Of a stretch of 64,000 nt of DNA, positions 1-9,299 are shown piece after piece. Below the pieces are notes generated by a model. The model saw only the letters and a list, made by a program, of their open reading frames with translations. It had not been told where the DNA came from and searched no databases. The stretch's first letter is position 1, and each line of letters opens with the position of its first letter. The stretch spans positions 248,001-312,000 of the forward strand of contig UVIF01000012.1 in assembly GCA_900596015.1 (NCBI GenBank). Direction: 5' to 3'. The position numbers and the translations under genes were made by a program. The DNA is from Pseudomonas viridiflava. GTDB lineage: Bacteria; Pseudomonadota; Gammaproteobacteria; Pseudomonadales; Pseudomonadaceae.

Positions 1-315
1 CAGATTCTGGCGCTGCATGGCATCGAGTGCCTGCAGGCCGACAGCGCCATGGGCGCGATGCTGCAACTGCGTGCCAACCGAGGCATCGGGTTGTTGATCA
101 CCGACCTGCGCATGGGTCCCGAGTCGGGCCTGGACCTTATCCGTGAAGTGCGCGAGTCGGAGCGCGCGGCGCTGCCGATCATCATCATTTCGGGCGATGC
201 CAGCGTGAAGGATGCGATTACTGCCATGCACCTGAGCGTGGTCGATTTTCTCCTCAAACCGATCGATCTGGACCTGCTGGTGAACCTGGCGCGCGAAGAG
301 CTTGGCCTAAGCTGA
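1..315 (+). CDS. Response regulator receiver domain protein (5' partial)
   Basis: The reading frame is open from base 1 and ends with TGA at 313-315, so the N-terminus lies outside the window. The visible 104 residues are the second half of a CheY-like receiver domain. It shows the phospho-acceptor Asp in LLITDLRM, the conserved Ser of IIIISGD and the Lys of LLKPID. The protein ends right after the last helix, so any output domain would have to be N-terminal, or this is a stand-alone receiver. The phosphorelay partner cannot be told from here. Confidence 0.85.
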   Translation, partial: QILALHGIECLQADSAMGAMLQLRANRGIGLLITDLRMGPESGLDLIREVRESERAALPIIIISGDASVKDAITAMHLSVVDFLLKPIDLDLLVNLAREELGLS

Positions 316-326
316 CGCCTGCTCAG

Positions 327-476
327 GTTATCCAAGGTTATCCTGCGCCTGCCTGTGGATAACCTGTGGTGACCCCTCTGCAGGCCGCGTCCTGCAAGGC
401 CTGCAGATAATCGGTCAAAAAACAGCCAGTTTTCTGAATGTTGTGCACAATCCACGGGGACCAGCCTGTGGATAAC
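327..476. promoter_or_regulatory. Cluster of DnaA-box-like sequences in the intergenic gap
   Basis: The 223-bp gap between the receiver gene and rarD holds two exact 9-mers TGTGGATAA, at 354-362 and 467-475. This is the reverse complement of the DnaA box TTATCCACA. A palindrome TTGTGCACAA at 441-450 matches TTATNCACA with one mismatch on either strand. Weaker TTATCC starts lie at 328 and 338. This density in 150 bp is more than expected in 60% GC DNA, but binding is inferred only. Rarely fired or DnaA-titrating sites are possible. Confidence 0.45.
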
Positions 477-538
477 CTTGGCGTAGATCGCTGTACACCT
501 TGCCAGGCGAGGCCTGCAGGCGGTAGATCGTTTTTTGA

Positions 539-1426
539 TCAGTGACGTTGGCGCCGGTTCCACCAGATATCCACACTGTAGATAACCAGCCCCGCCCAGA
601 TGAAAATGAACGTGACCAATGTCGCTGGCGCCAGATGCTCCCCGAATACCTGAACGGCCAACAGCAGCACCAGCGTGGGTGCGATGTACTGCAAAAATCC
701 CAGTGTGGTGTAAGGCAGGTGGCGCGCGGCGGCATTGAAACACAACAGCGGCACCAGTGTGATCGGCCCTGCAGCCATCAACCAGAGCGCATCGCTGGTG
801 GTCCAGAACGCTGGCTGGATACTGACGGCATCGCCGTGCCAAAGCAGCCAGCCCGCGGCCAGCGGTACCAGCAACCAGGTTTCGATGACCAGCCCCGGCA
901 GCGCCGCTACCGGTGCCCGCTTGCGGATCAGTCCGTAGAACCCGAACGTCAGGGCCAGCGCCAATGAGACCCAAGGCAGGCTGCCCACCTGCCAGACCTG
1001 CTGCGCTACCCCGGTTGCCGCCAGCGCCACGGCAAGCCATTGCAGCGGACGCAGCCGTTCACGCAGGATCAGCAAGCCCAGCACGACGTTGAGCAGCGGG
1101 TTGATGTAGTAGCCCAGGCTGGCCTCGAGCAGTCGACCGTTGTTCACCGCCCACACATAGACCAGCCAGTTGGCGGCGATCAGGCAACCGCTGCCCACCA
1201 GGATCGCCAGGCGCACGGGGTTGTCGCGCAATTCGCGCAGCCAGCCGGGGTGTTTCCACACCAGCAGCAGCAACGAGCCGAGCAGCGCCGACCACAGCAC
1301 CCGCTGGGCGATGATCTCCACGGCCGGGTAGTGCGCAAGGGTCTTGAAGTAGAGAGGGATGAACCCCCAACAGATGTAGGCGCTCAGGCCCAGGATGTAC
1401 CCCCGACGGGGATTGGCGACTTGCAT
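539..1426 (-). CDS. rarD: RarD-type EamA-family permease
   Basis: Predicted inner-membrane protein of 295 residues with about ten hydrophobic segments and two EamA repeats. The opening RRGYILGLSAYICWGFIPLYFK is typical of RarD, here interrupted for length: key residues are the GY, CWG and PLYFK groups. RarD proteins are named from chloramphenicol-resistance screens; the natural substrate is unclear. The ATG at 1424-1426 is chosen over one six codons upstream because AGGGAG sits just before it. The gene is monocistronic here, with srkA upstream on the same strand at a 110-bp distance. Confidence 0.85.
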   Translation of the reverse strand: MQVANPRRGYILGLSAYICWGFIPLYFKTLAHYPAVEIIAQRVLWSALLGSLLLLVWKHPGWLRELRDNPVRLAILVGSGCLIAANWLVYVWAVNNGRLLEASLGYYINPLLNVVLGLLILRERLRPLQWLAVALAATGVAQQVWQVGSLPWVSLALALTFGFYGLIRKRAPVAALPGLVIETWLLVPLAAGWLLWHGDAVSIQPAFWTTSDALWLMAAGPITLVPLLCFNAAARHLPYTTLGFLQYIAPTLVLLLAVQVFGEHLAPATLVTFIFIWAGLVIYSVDIWWNRRQRH

Positions 1427-1536
1427 GGAGCTCCCTGCTGGCACGGTTTCGATATCGAATCGCGGGTCGGTAACTGTTACACATCAAAGCATTGGAAACA
1501 AAAAAGGCGAACGCTGCTTTCACGCACAGCGCTCGG

Positions 1537-2511
1537 CTAGAACAGCTTCAGCGGTTCTTCGTTGAGTGCTGCCAGCTGTTCGCGCAACGCCAGCACCTGG
1601 TCACCCCAATACCGCTCGGTGCCGAACCAGGGAAAGCTGCGCGGAAAGGCCGGGTCTTCCCAGCGCCGGGCCAGCCAGGCGCTGTAGTGCATCAGGCGCA
1701 GCGCTCGCAGAGGTTCGATCAGCGCCAGCTCGCGCGGATCGAAGTCGTGGAATTCGCGGTAGCCGTCCATCAGCTCGGACAACTGGCCAAGGCATTCCTG
1801 GCGGTCGCCGGCGAGCATCATCCACAGATCCTGAACCGCCGGGCCCATGCGGCAATCGTCAAGGTCGACGATATGAAACACTTCGTCGCGGCACATCATG
1901 TTGCCGGGGTGGCAGTCGCCGTGCATGCGGATGTTCTGGTGCGGTGTGGCCTTGTACACCTCTTCCACGCGCTTGAGCAGGTCTCGGGCGACCGACTCGT
2001 AGGCGGGCAGCAGGCTGCGCGGTACATGGTTGCCTTCGAGCAGGGTCTGCAGCGAGTCGTGGCCGAAGTTCTGCACCCCCAACGCTTCGCGGTGTTCGAA
2101 CGGGCGTGTGGCGCCCACGGCATGCAGGCGGCCCAGCAGCTGGCCCAGGCGATAGAGCTGATCGAGATTGCCAGGCTCGGGTGCCCGGCCGCCGCGACGC
2201 GGAAACAGGGTAAAACGGAACCCGGCGTGTTCGAACAGCGTTTCGCCCTCGTGCACCATCGGTGCTACCACGGGCACTTCGCAATCGGCCAGCTCGGCCG
2301 TGAACGCGTGTTCTTCCAGAATGGCAGCGTTGGTCCAGCGGTCGGGACGATAGAACTTGGCAATCAGCGGTTGGCCATCTTCGATGCCCACCTGATACAC
2401 GCGGTTCTCGTAGCTGTTGAGTGCCAGCACCCGTGCATCGCTCAGAAAGCCGATGCTTTCCACGGCGTCGAGCACCAGGTCTGGAGTGAGTGTTTCAAAA
2501 GGGTGGGCCAT
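1537..2511 (-). CDS. srkA: Stress response serine/threonine kinase, SrkA/YihE type
   Basis: A 324-residue cytosolic kinase-like protein of the APH/choline-kinase fold. The catalytic loop is HGDCHPGNMM (invariant His, Asp and Asn) and the metal-binding Asp lies in HIVDLDDCRMGP. YihE/SrkA in enteric bacteria protects against envelope stress and programmed death by phosphorylating Ser/Thr. Length matches the family (about 325). AGGAG precedes the ATG at 2511. It is followed upstream by the PhoX-type gene on the same strand with a 76-bp gap, so co-transcription is possible but not shown. Confidence 0.85.
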   Translation of the reverse strand: MAHPFETLTPDLVLDAVESIGFLSDARVLALNSYENRVYQVGIEDGQPLIAKFYRPDRWTNAAILEEHAFTAELADCEVPVVAPMVHEGETLFEHAGFRFTLFPRRGGRAPEPGNLDQLYRLGQLLGRLHAVGATRPFEHREALGVQNFGHDSLQTLLEGNHVPRSLLPAYESVARDLLKRVEEVYKATPHQNIRMHGDCHPGNMMCRDEVFHIVDLDDCRMGPAVQDLWMMLAGDRQECLGQLSELMDGYREFHDFDPRELALIEPLRALRLMHYSAWLARRWEDPAFPRSFPWFGTERYWGDQVLALREQLAALNEEPLKLF

Positions 2512-2587
2512 GCGAACTCCTGCGCGCGGCAGGCTGCCGCGTCCGGCTCGCCATGGTAGCGCAGACGCGGCAACAGCGGTGGCCGGG

Positions 2588-4489
2588 TTACGCGCCGATC
2601 ACCCCGCCATCCTCGCGGCTGATGGCAATCACCGACGAGCGCGGCTTGCCGTTGGGCAGGTGCTCGGGGAAGGTCGAACCGCCGTTCTCGCCAGGGTGCT
2701 GGATGCCGATGAACAGGGTGCGTTGATCGGCAGCGAAGCTGACGCCGGTGACTTCGCAGCCGACCGGGCCGACCATGAAACGGCGGATCTCGCCGCTTGC
2801 AGGGTCGGCGCAGAGCATCTGGTTGTTGCCCATGCCGGCGAAGTCGCCTGTGTTGGTGGTATCGCCATCGGTCTGTACCCACAGTCGACCGGCATCGTCG
2901 AACGCCAGGCCATCGGGGCTGTTGAACATGTTCTGCGGATTGATGTTGGACGAGCCGCCCTTGGCCTGGCCAGGGTGCACGCTGGGGTTGCCGGCCACCA
3001 GGAACAGGTCCCACTCGAATTCCATGGCCCCGTGCTCGTCGCCGCTTTCTCGCCAGCGCAGGATCTGACCGTAGACGTTCTTCGCACGCGGGTTGGGGCC
3101 GCCGACCGGTTGGCCGTCATCGCCGCGTTTGATGTTGTTGGTCAGGGTGCAATAGACCTGGCCATCTTTCGGGCTGACTACGATCCACTCGGGGCGGTCC
3201 ATGCGCGTGGCCTGCATGACGGTGGCAGCCAGCCGCGCGTGGATCAGGACCTCGGCCTGGCTGGCGAAGCCTTTGCTGGCGTCCAGACCGTGCTTGCCAT
3301 GGGTCAGCTCCAGCCACTGGCCACGGCCCTTGGGGTGGTCAGCGTTGCCGTCGCCGTCGTCGAAACGGGCAACGTACAGTGTGCCGTGGTCGAGCAGGTC
3401 ACGGTTGGCCTTGGGGTTGTGGTGGTCGATGCGGTCGCGGCTGATGAACTTGTAGATGAACTCGCCACGCTCGTCGTCGCCCATGTACACCACGGCGTGC
3501 CCGTCGCGGGTTTCGGCCAGGGCTGCGTTTTCATGCTTGAAACGACCCAGCGCCGTACGTTTGACCGGCATGGCGGTCGGGTCGAACGGGTCCACTTCCA
3601 CCACCCAGCCATGACGGTTGAGCTCGTTGGGGTTGTGCGCCATGTCGAAGCGCGGATCGTGTGGGTGCCAGTTGATTTCCTTGCTGGCCGCCACTACGCC
3701 GTAGCGTTTCTGCGCCGGGGTGAACGCCAGCGTGGCGTCGGTGCTGCCGAAGCAGTCGGTGAAGTTTTCTTCGCACGTCAGGTAGGTGCCCCAAGGCGTC
3801 TTGCCGTTGGCACAGTTCTGGAACGTGCCATGCACCAGTTGCCCGGTGCTGTCGGCAGCGGTCTTGAGCAGGGCGTCGCCCGCGGCTGGCCCGCTGACGC
3901 GGATCGGCGTGTTGCCGTGAACGCGGCGGTTGTACTGCGAGCCCTGGACGAAGTGCCAGTGGCCGGCCTTGCGCTGGATCTCGATCACCGACAGGCCTTC
4001 GCAGGCCAGCGCCTTGCGCACTTCTTCGGCCGACTGCGGGCTGCCGCCGTGGGCGTAGAGGTAGCGGTAGTTGGTGTACTCGTTGTTGATTGCCATCAAC
4101 GCCCGATTGGCATCGTTGGGGAAGGGGAACAGACTCATGCCATCGTTGTTGTCGCCGAACTGCACTTCCTGGGCTTCGGCGCTGCCGTTGCCGCTCGGGT
4201 CGAACGCCGGGCCACCCGCCTGCAGTGGTTGCCCCCAGCTGATCAGCACGCTGGCCTGGTAGCCTGGCGGCAGGCTGATGGTATCGCTGGTAGCAGCGGC
4301 AATACCGGTAAAGCCCAGCAATGCGCTGTTGCCGGCGCTGACCGCGTTGGCCATGGCCGTGCGGGTCAGCAGGTTGCCGCCCAGGAACATCGCGGCACCG
4401 CACAGGGCGCCAGCGCCGATGAAGCGGCGACGGCTCAGGCCGGTGATCTTTTCCAGGTCGGTGGCTTGGTGTTCTTCTAATAGGCTCAT
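2588..4489 (-). CDS. PhoX-family (DUF839) Tat-exported phosphatase
   Basis: A 633-residue protein with a twin-arginine leader, SRRRFIGAGALCGAAMFL at about residues 19-36, so it should be exported folded to the periplasm. The rest is the DUF839/PhoX beta-propeller, with segments such as TYLTCEENFTDCFG, GRFKHENAAL and MGDDERGEFIYKF. Characterised PhoX enzymes are Ca/Fe-dependent alkaline phosphatases. The start is taken as the second ATG (4489), giving six bases from AAGGGAG; the first ATG touches the SD. No convincing pho box was found upstream; one half-site-like CGTCATAA is present. Confidence 0.85.
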   Translation of the reverse strand: MSLLEEHQATDLEKITGLSRRRFIGAGALCGAAMFLGGNLLTRTAMANAVSAGNSALLGFTGIAAATSDTISLPPGYQASVLISWGQPLQAGGPAFDPSGNGSAEAQEVQFGDNNDGMSLFPFPNDANRALMAINNEYTNYRYLYAHGGSPQSAEEVRKALACEGLSVIEIQRKAGHWHFVQGSQYNRRVHGNTPIRVSGPAAGDALLKTAADSTGQLVHGTFQNCANGKTPWGTYLTCEENFTDCFGSTDATLAFTPAQKRYGVVAASKEINWHPHDPRFDMAHNPNELNRHGWVVEVDPFDPTAMPVKRTALGRFKHENAALAETRDGHAVVYMGDDERGEFIYKFISRDRIDHHNPKANRDLLDHGTLYVARFDDGDGNADHPKGRGQWLELTHGKHGLDASKGFASQAEVLIHARLAATVMQATRMDRPEWIVVSPKDGQVYCTLTNNIKRGDDGQPVGGPNPRAKNVYGQILRWRESGDEHGAMEFEWDLFLVAGNPSVHPGQAKGGSSNINPQNMFNSPDGLAFDDAGRLWVQTDGDTTNTGDFAGMGNNQMLCADPASGEIRRFMVGPVGCEVTGVSFAADQRTLFIGIQHPGENGGSTFPEHLPNGKPRSSVIAISREDGGVIGA

Positions 4490-4585
4490 GATCATCTCCC
4501 TTCAGGTCAGCGAGTACCTTAAGGAGGGATTATGACGAACAGGTTGCAGGCAGGGGGTGTGATGACGTGCCGTGCCCGAACTTTG

Positions 4586-5263
4586 CTACCCAAGAAGCTC
4601 GATATGCAGATGTTCGGCCACGCTCTGTGCGCTGGCGTTCTTCAGGTAGGGCACGCGACCCAGGCAGGGGGCCGGCAGGCGTTCGGCCAGGGTGGCGAGG
4701 TTGTCTTCCAGGCGTGAGGTTTTCGGTTCGATGATATTGGCCACCCAGCCGGCCAGTTGCAGGCCGTCGCGGGCGATGGCTTCCGCACTGAGCAGCGCAT
4801 GGCTGATGGCGCCCAGGCGCACGCCCACCACCAGAATCACCGGCAGTTTCAGGGCAATGGCCAAATCCGACAGGTTGGCTTGGTCGGACAGCGGCACGCG
4901 CCAGCCACCAGCGCCTTCGATCAGGGTGAAGTCTGCCTGCCGGGCCAGCACCTCACGCATGGGTGCCAACAGCGAGCCGACGGTGAGGGCCACGCCAGCC
5001 TCGCGGGCGGCGATGTGGGGGGCGATTGCAGGTTCGAAGGCGACTGGGTTGATCTGCGCGTACTCAAGCTTGATCGAGCTCTGGGCCATCAACGCCAACG
5101 CGTCGCTGTTGCGCAGGCCCTTGGGGGTCACCTCGCAACCCGAGGCAACGGGCTTTGCGCCCAGGGTGCTCAGGCCCTTGAGGCTGGCAGCGTGCAGCAG
5201 GCCGGCGGCCACGGTGGTCTTGCCGATGTCCGTGTCGGTACCGGCGATGAAATAGGCGCTCAT
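4586..5263 (-). CDS. bioD: Dethiobiotin synthetase
   Basis: This 225-residue ATP-dependent enzyme closes the ureido ring of 7,8-diaminopelargonate to give dethiobiotin. The P-loop variant GTDTDIGKTT (Lys15) is diagnostic, as are KPVASGCE and the EGAGGWRVPL loop. It is the last gene of the biotin operon. Its ATG (5261-5263) overlaps the bioC stop (TGA 5263-5265) by one base, which indicates translational coupling. No obvious hairpin terminator follows before phoX. Confidence 0.95.
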   Translation of the reverse strand: MSAYFIAGTDTDIGKTTVAAGLLHAASLKGLSTLGAKPVASGCEVTPKGLRNSDALALMAQSSIKLEYAQINPVAFEPAIAPHIAAREAGVALTVGSLLAPMREVLARQADFTLIEGAGGWRVPLSDQANLSDLAIALKLPVILVVGVRLGAISHALLSAEAIARDGLQLAGWVANIIEPKTSRLEDNLATLAERLPAPCLGRVPYLKNASAQSVAEHLHIELLG

Positions 5264-6186
5264 CAGGATTGTCCTTGCTCGACAGGTTTGCGCAGCACAG
5301 CGTAGACCACCTGGTAGGTGGCTGGCAGCCCCTGGGGTGCACGAAAGGCTTCATAGGCCTGCAACAGACCGAGCATGCGCGCGCGGCCGGTCAGGCCGTC
5401 TGGGCGACCGGGGTTGAGGTTGTGCGCACCCAGCGCCTTGAGTTCATGGGTCAGGCCACGCACGTCGGCGTAGTGCAGCACATGGGGTACGTTATCCAGG
5501 CCCAGCACCTCCAGGCCGCTGTCGGCGCACAGGCGCTGGTAGTCGGCGAATTCACGGAAGCGGTTGACGTGCACTCGGCCATCCACCGCTCGCCAGCTTT
5601 GCCGCAGCTCGTGCAGCGTGCCCGCGCACAGGCTGGCAAAGGCCAGCACGCCGCCGGGCTGCAGTGTTCGGTGGGCCTCGGCAAGCACCGCGGCGAAGTC
5701 GCTGCACCATTGCACCGCCAGGCTGGAATAGATCAGACCACAGCTGCCATTGCGCAACGGCAGTTGCTCGGCATCTCCGGCCACATGCCAAGAGGTGCCG
5801 CCCTGGGCGCGGGCGTGGGTCAGCATGCCTTCGGCAATGTCCAGCGCCACGCCGACGACCTCGGGAAAACGCTGCGCCAGGGCGCGGCTGAAATAGCCCG
5901 TGCCACTGCCCAGGTCGAGCCATTGCGAGGGTTGCAGATCGGCCGGCAGGCGCGCGAGCAGCGTATGGCCAACGTCGCGTTGCAACTGCGCGACGCTGTC
6001 GTAACTCGCCGCCGCCTTGGAAAAAGAAGCCGCCACCCGCCGCTTGTCCGGCAACCCAGACGCCGCCTCCCGACCTGCTCCCGCAGAAGCCACCTCATCC
6101 ACCGCCACTCCTGTAGCAGCGGCGCAAGCCGCGTCATCTACCACCGCCAAACGTGCGCCAAACGCAACACCGTTGCCGTTATTCAT
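5263..6186 (-). CDS. bioC: Malonyl-ACP O-methyltransferase
   Basis: BioC methylates malonyl-ACP with SAM, so that the fatty acid synthase can build the pimeloyl chain of biotin. SAM motif I is [15 protein letters not shown], preceded by the family block [19 protein letters not shown]. The protein is 307 residues from the ATG at 6184-6186, which overlaps the bioH stop by 8 bases. A longer upstream frame exists but would run deep into bioH. Odd point: residues about 17-26 ([10 protein letters not shown]) are encoded by a perfect 27-bp copy of a REP-type sequence found elsewhere in this window. The first 45 or so residues look like non-family, low-complexity extension. Confidence 0.92.
   Translation of the reverse strand: MNNGNGVAFGARLAVVDDAACAAATGVAVDEVASAGAGREAASGLPDKRRVAASFSKAAASYDSVAQLQRDVGHTLLARLPADLQPSQWLDLGSGTGYFSRALAQRFPEVVGVALDIAEGMLTHARAQGGTSWHVAGDAEQLPLRNGSCGLIYSSLAVQWCSDFAAVLAEAHRTLQPGGVLAFASLCAGTLHELRQSWRAVDGRVHVNRFREFADYQRLCADSGLEVLGLDNVPHVLHYADVRGLTHELKALGAHNLNPGRPDGLTGRARMLGLLQAYEAFRAPQGLPATYQVVYAVLRKPVEQGQS
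6110..6136 (-). repeat. REP-type palindrome inside the bioC coding region
   Basis: Plus-strand bases 6110-6136, beginning CCTGTAGCAGCGGCGCAAGC, are identical over 27 bases to 14891-14917 in the REP cluster downstream of the second acyl-CoA dehydrogenase. Core arms are GCGGC and GCCGC. The element is in frame and read as Ala-rich codons in BioC. A second fragment of another REP type (plus strand CTGCTCCCGCAGAAG) lies at about 6075-6089, also within bioC. Confidence 0.8.
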
Positions 6187-6910
6187 CAAAACCTCGCTCA
6201 CGCAGGAAGGCCTGAATTGCACCGGCGACCCTTTGCGAGTCCTCCAGCATGAACGCATGGCTGGTCTGCTCGACCAGGCCGATCTCCGCCTCTGGCAGCA
6301 GCTCCCGCAACGCGCTCACGGCACCAACAGGCACCAGCGAATCGTTCCCGGCAAACAGGTGCAGTTGCGGCCCGGCAAACGCCTGCAACGCGGCCCGGGT
6401 ATCCAGCTCCGCCAGCACACGCAGGCCCTCCACCAACGTCTGTGTCGAAGTCGGCTCAGCAACCGCCAGTCGCCGAGAAAGCCCGCGCGGATCAGCAGCG
6501 CCTTGCGCACAGAGCGACGCGAAGCGCTTCAGCAGGGTTTGCGGATCCGCCTCGCAAGCGGCCAGGAACGCTTCGAACGTCTGAGCGGGCATTGCATCCG
6601 GCCAGTCGGCGCGGGCCACGAAACAGCTGTTGCTGGCCAGGGTCAGCAAGCCACGGCAGCGCTCGCCACGGCGCGCCGCCAGTTCGGCAGCAAGCATGCC
6701 CCCCAGCGACCAGCCACCCAGCCAGACACCGTCCGGCAGGCGTTCGTCGAGCGCGTCGAGCCAGTCGGAAAGCTGGATGGAACCGGGCTCGGGCAAGGCT
6801 TCGATCCGCACCTGCACGGGTTCAGCGAGCCCTCGCAAGGCGGCGACCAGGGGGGCCAAAGCACCATTGCCCAGGCCCCAGCCAGGTAGCAGGATCAAGC
6901 GATCAAGCAT
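6179..6910 (-). CDS. bioH: Pimeloyl-ACP methyl ester esterase
   Basis: An alpha/beta hydrolase of 243 residues that removes the methyl group from pimeloyl-ACP methyl ester, ending chain elongation and releasing pimeloyl-ACP for BioF. The nucleophile elbow is GWSLGG (Ser68), the acid lies in AGNDSLVP and the His in QTSHAFM. The opening [15 protein letters not shown] fixes the start at 6910, giving an 8-base overlap with the bioF stop. The gene sits between bioF and bioC, as usual for Pseudomonas. Confidence 0.93.
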   Translation of the reverse strand: MLDRLILLPGWGLGNGALAPLVAALRGLAEPVQVRIEALPEPGSIQLSDWLDALDERLPDGVWLGGWSLGGMLAAELAARRGERCRGLLTLASNSCFVARADWPDAMPAQTFEAFLAACEADPQTLLKRFASLCAQGAADPRGLSRRLAVAEPTSTQTLVEGLRVLAELDTRAALQAFAGPQLHLFAGNDSLVPVGAVSALRELLPEAEIGLVEQTSHAFMLEDSQRVAGAIQAFLRERGFDE

Positions 6911-8075
6911 GTTCAGCTCCCAGCAACGGGTAGCATTCAGCCAACGCATCAAGGAGTTGCTGCACCTGGGCACTGCTGTGCGCTGCCGAAAGCGTCACCC
7001 GCAACCGGGCACTTCCAGCAGGCACCGTGGGCGGGCGAATGGCCGTCACCAGCAATCCGCGCTCGCGTAACAACTGGGACAAGCGCAAGGCACGTCCGGC
7101 ATCGCCGACCAGAATCGGCTGAATGGGCGTGAAGCTGTCCATCAAGGTCAAGCCCAACCGGGCAGCGCCCTGCCTGAACTGCGCGATCAGGGTCGCCAGG
7201 TGTTCGCGCCGCCAGTGCTCGCTACGCAGCAGTTGCAGGCTGCGCAACGTGGCGCAGGCCAGCGCGGGTGGCTGGCTGGTGGTGTAGATGTAGGGCCGGG
7301 CGAACTGCACCAGCGTCTCGATGAGTTCCTCGCTGCCAGCGACGAAGGCGCCCGCAGTGCCGAAGCCCTTGCCCAGGGTCCCGACCATCACCTGCACATC
7401 GTCCATCCCCAACCCGAAGTGTTCGACGATACCGCCGCCGGTAGCGCCCAGGGCACCGAACCCGTGAGCATCGTCGACCATCAGCCAGGCGCCCTTGGCG
7501 CGGGCCGAAGCGGCCAGTTGCGGCAGCTCGGCAAGGTCACCGTCCATGCTGAAGACGCCATCGGTCACCACCAGCGTGTTGCCGACGGCTTTGGCCAGAC
7601 GTGTTTTCAGGCTGGCGGCATCGTTGTGCAGGTAACGGCTGAAGCGCGCGCCGCTGAGCAGCCCGGCGTCCAGCAGCGAGGCGTGGTTGAGACGGTCCTG
7701 CAGCACGGTATCGCCTTGTCCCACCAGGGCGGTGACCGCCCCCAGGTTGGCCATGTAGCCCGTGGAGAACAGCAGCGCCCGCGGACGCCCGGTGAATTCG
7801 GCCAAAGCCTCTTCCAACGCGTGGTGAGGGCTGCTGTGACCGACCACCAGATGCGATGCACCGCCACCCACGCCCCAGCGCTCGGCGCCCTCGCGCCAGG
7901 CCTTGATCACTTCGGGATGGTTGGCCAGGCCCAGGTAGTCGTTGCTGCAGAAAGCCAGCAGCGGTTGGCCATCGACCACCACGCGTGGCCCCTGCGGGCT
8001 TTGCAGCAATGGACGCTGACGATAGAGGTCGGCGGCGCGGCGCTCGGCCAGGCGCGCGCTGAGGTCGAAGGGCAT
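6903..8075 (-). CDS. bioF: 8-amino-7-oxononanoate synthase
   Basis: A PLP enzyme of 390 residues that condenses pimeloyl-ACP with L-alanine to give KAPA. The Schiff-base lysine is Lys236 in GTLGKGFG. The cofactor-site blocks [18 protein letters not shown] NHASLLD and [10 protein letters not shown] are present. Length is normal. It lies second in the operon, 52 bp after bioB, and overlaps bioH by 8 bases. No bioA lies in the window, so the DAPA aminotransferase must be encoded elsewhere. Confidence 0.95.
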   Translation of the reverse strand: MPFDLSARLAERRAADLYRQRPLLQSPQGPRVVVDGQPLLAFCSNDYLGLANHPEVIKAWREGAERWGVGGGASHLVVGHSSPHHALEEALAEFTGRPRALLFSTGYMANLGAVTALVGQGDTVLQDRLNHASLLDAGLLSGARFSRYLHNDAASLKTRLAKAVGNTLVVTDGVFSMDGDLAELPQLAASARAKGAWLMVDDAHGFGALGATGGGIVEHFGLGMDDVQVMVGTLGKGFGTAGAFVAGSEELIETLVQFARPYIYTTSQPPALACATLRSLQLLRSEHWRREHLATLIAQFRQGAARLGLTLMDSFTPIQPILVGDAGRALRLSQLLRERGLLVTAIRPPTVPAGSARLRVTLSAAHSSAQVQQLLDALAECYPLLGAEHA

Positions 8076-8127
8076 GCAGGCCTCGAATGGCAGTGGGTGA
8101 ACACCGGCCGCTGGGGCCGGCGCAGGG

Positions 8128-9186
8128 TCAGGCGGAGGCAGCGTCGTAGAACAGGTCGCTGCTCTTCTGTTCGACCAGGGCTTGTTCGATGGCCGCTTGA
8201 TGGACTTCGTCAGCGTGTTCTTCGCGCGCTTCTGGGGCGATCCCCAGGCGGGCGAACAACTGCATGTCCTTGTCCGCCTGCGGGTTGGCCGTGGTCAACA
8301 GCTTGTCGCCGTAGAAGATCGAGTTGGCTCCGGCCAGGAAGGCCAGGGCCTGCATCTGTTCGTTCATCGCCTCACGCCCGGCGGAGAGACGCACATGGGA
8401 CTGCGGCATGAGAATGCGCGCCACGGCCAGCATGCGGATGAAATCGAACGGGTCGATGTCCTCGGCGTTTTCCAGCGGCGTGCCCGCCACTTTCACCAGC
8501 ATGTTGATTGGCACCGACTCGGGGTGCTCGGGCAGGTTGGCCAACTGGATCAGCAGCCCGGCGCGGTCGTCCAGCGACTCGCCCATGCCCAGGATGCCAC
8601 CCGAACAGATCTTCATGCCGGCGTCGCGTACGTGAGCCAGGGTTTGCAGGCGTTCGCCGTAGGTACGGGTGGTAATGATGCTGGCGTAGAACTCTGGCGA
8701 GGTGTCCAGGTTGTGGTTGTAATAGTCAAGGCCGGCCTGGGCCAGTGCCTTGGTCTGGTCTTCGTCCAGGCGGCCCAGGGTCATGCAGGTTTCCAGACCC
8801 AGCGCCTTGACCCCTGCAACCATCTGCAGCACATACGGCATGTCCTTGGCCGAAGGGTGTTTCCAGGCCGCGCCCATGCAGAATCGCGTCGAACCGATCG
8901 CCTTGGCGCGAGCGGCTTCTTCGAGCACCTTCTGCACCTCCATCAGCTTTTCTTTTTCCAGCCCGGTGTTGTAGTGCCCCGATTGCGGGCAGTACTTGCA
9001 GTCCTCGGGGCAGGCGCCGGTCTTGATCGACAGCAGGGTCGAGACCTGGACTCGATTGGGGTCGAAATGCGCCCGGTGCACGCTTTGCGCCTGAAACAGC
9101 AGGTCGTTGAACGGCTGCACGAACAGCGCCTTGACCTCGGCCAGGGTCCAGTCGTGACGAACGGTTGCAGTTGTACTGGCGCTCAT
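8128..9186 (-). CDS. bioB: Biotin synthase
   Basis: A radical-SAM enzyme of 352 residues that inserts sulfur into dethiobiotin. The SAM [4Fe-4S] site is CPEDCKYC (Cys59, Cys63, Cys66); the 2Fe-2S ligand regions CMGAAW and CMTLG follow. The start at 9184-9186 is set by the [13 protein letters not shown] opening and an AAGGAA ribosome site. It is the first gene of bioBFHCD, transcribed from a promoter overlapping a BirA operator about 110 bp upstream. Repression by biotinoyl-AMP-bound BirA is expected. Confidence 0.96.
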   Translation of the reverse strand: MSASTTATVRHDWTLAEVKALFVQPFNDLLFQAQSVHRAHFDPNRVQVSTLLSIKTGACPEDCKYCPQSGHYNTGLEKEKLMEVQKVLEEAARAKAIGSTRFCMGAAWKHPSAKDMPYVLQMVAGVKALGLETCMTLGRLDEDQTKALAQAGLDYYNHNLDTSPEFYASIITTRTYGERLQTLAHVRDAGMKICSGGILGMGESLDDRAGLLIQLANLPEHPESVPINMLVKVAGTPLENAEDIDPFDFIRMLAVARILMPQSHVRLSAGREAMNEQMQALAFLAGANSIFYGDKLLTTANPQADKDMQLFARLGIAPEAREEHADEVHQAAIEQALVEQKSSDLFYDAASA

Positions 9187-9270
9187 CGGCGATTCCTTGT
9201 TTATGCTGGGCGTGCGCAGGGATGCAGGAATGTCCATGGGCGCAACGCGGCTATTGAGTCGAATGCGGGC

Positions 9271-9299
9271 ATGATTAAGGAAGCTCCATGCACTGTCAA
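9271..9299 (-). promoter_or_regulatory. Sigma-70 promoter of bioBFHCD
   Basis: On the minus strand a consensus -35 TTGACA (plus 9294-9299) is followed after 17 bp by AATCAT (plus 9271-9276, 4 of 6 matches to TATAAT). The -35 box lies within the left arm of the BirA operator, so repressor binding would directly block RNA polymerase. Confidence 0.7.

Noticed and set aside
2417..4480. A 687-codon plus-strand open frame opposite the PhoX-type gene
   Set aside because: It is a mirror of a GC-rich coding region, has no family motif, and the opposite strand has a Tat leader and clear DUF839 sequence.
4490..4585. Pho box upstream of the PhoX-type gene
   Set aside because: Only one poor half-site (CGTCATAA) is present; two phased CTGTCAT-like repeats are not found.
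4532..4717. A 61-codon plus-strand frame with an excellent AAGGAGG ribosome site before its ATG
   Set aside because: Most of it is antisense to the end of bioD and the product has no recognisable sequence. The AAGGAGG lies in the upstream region of the PhoX-type gene and is probably chance. A short transcript there cannot be excluded.
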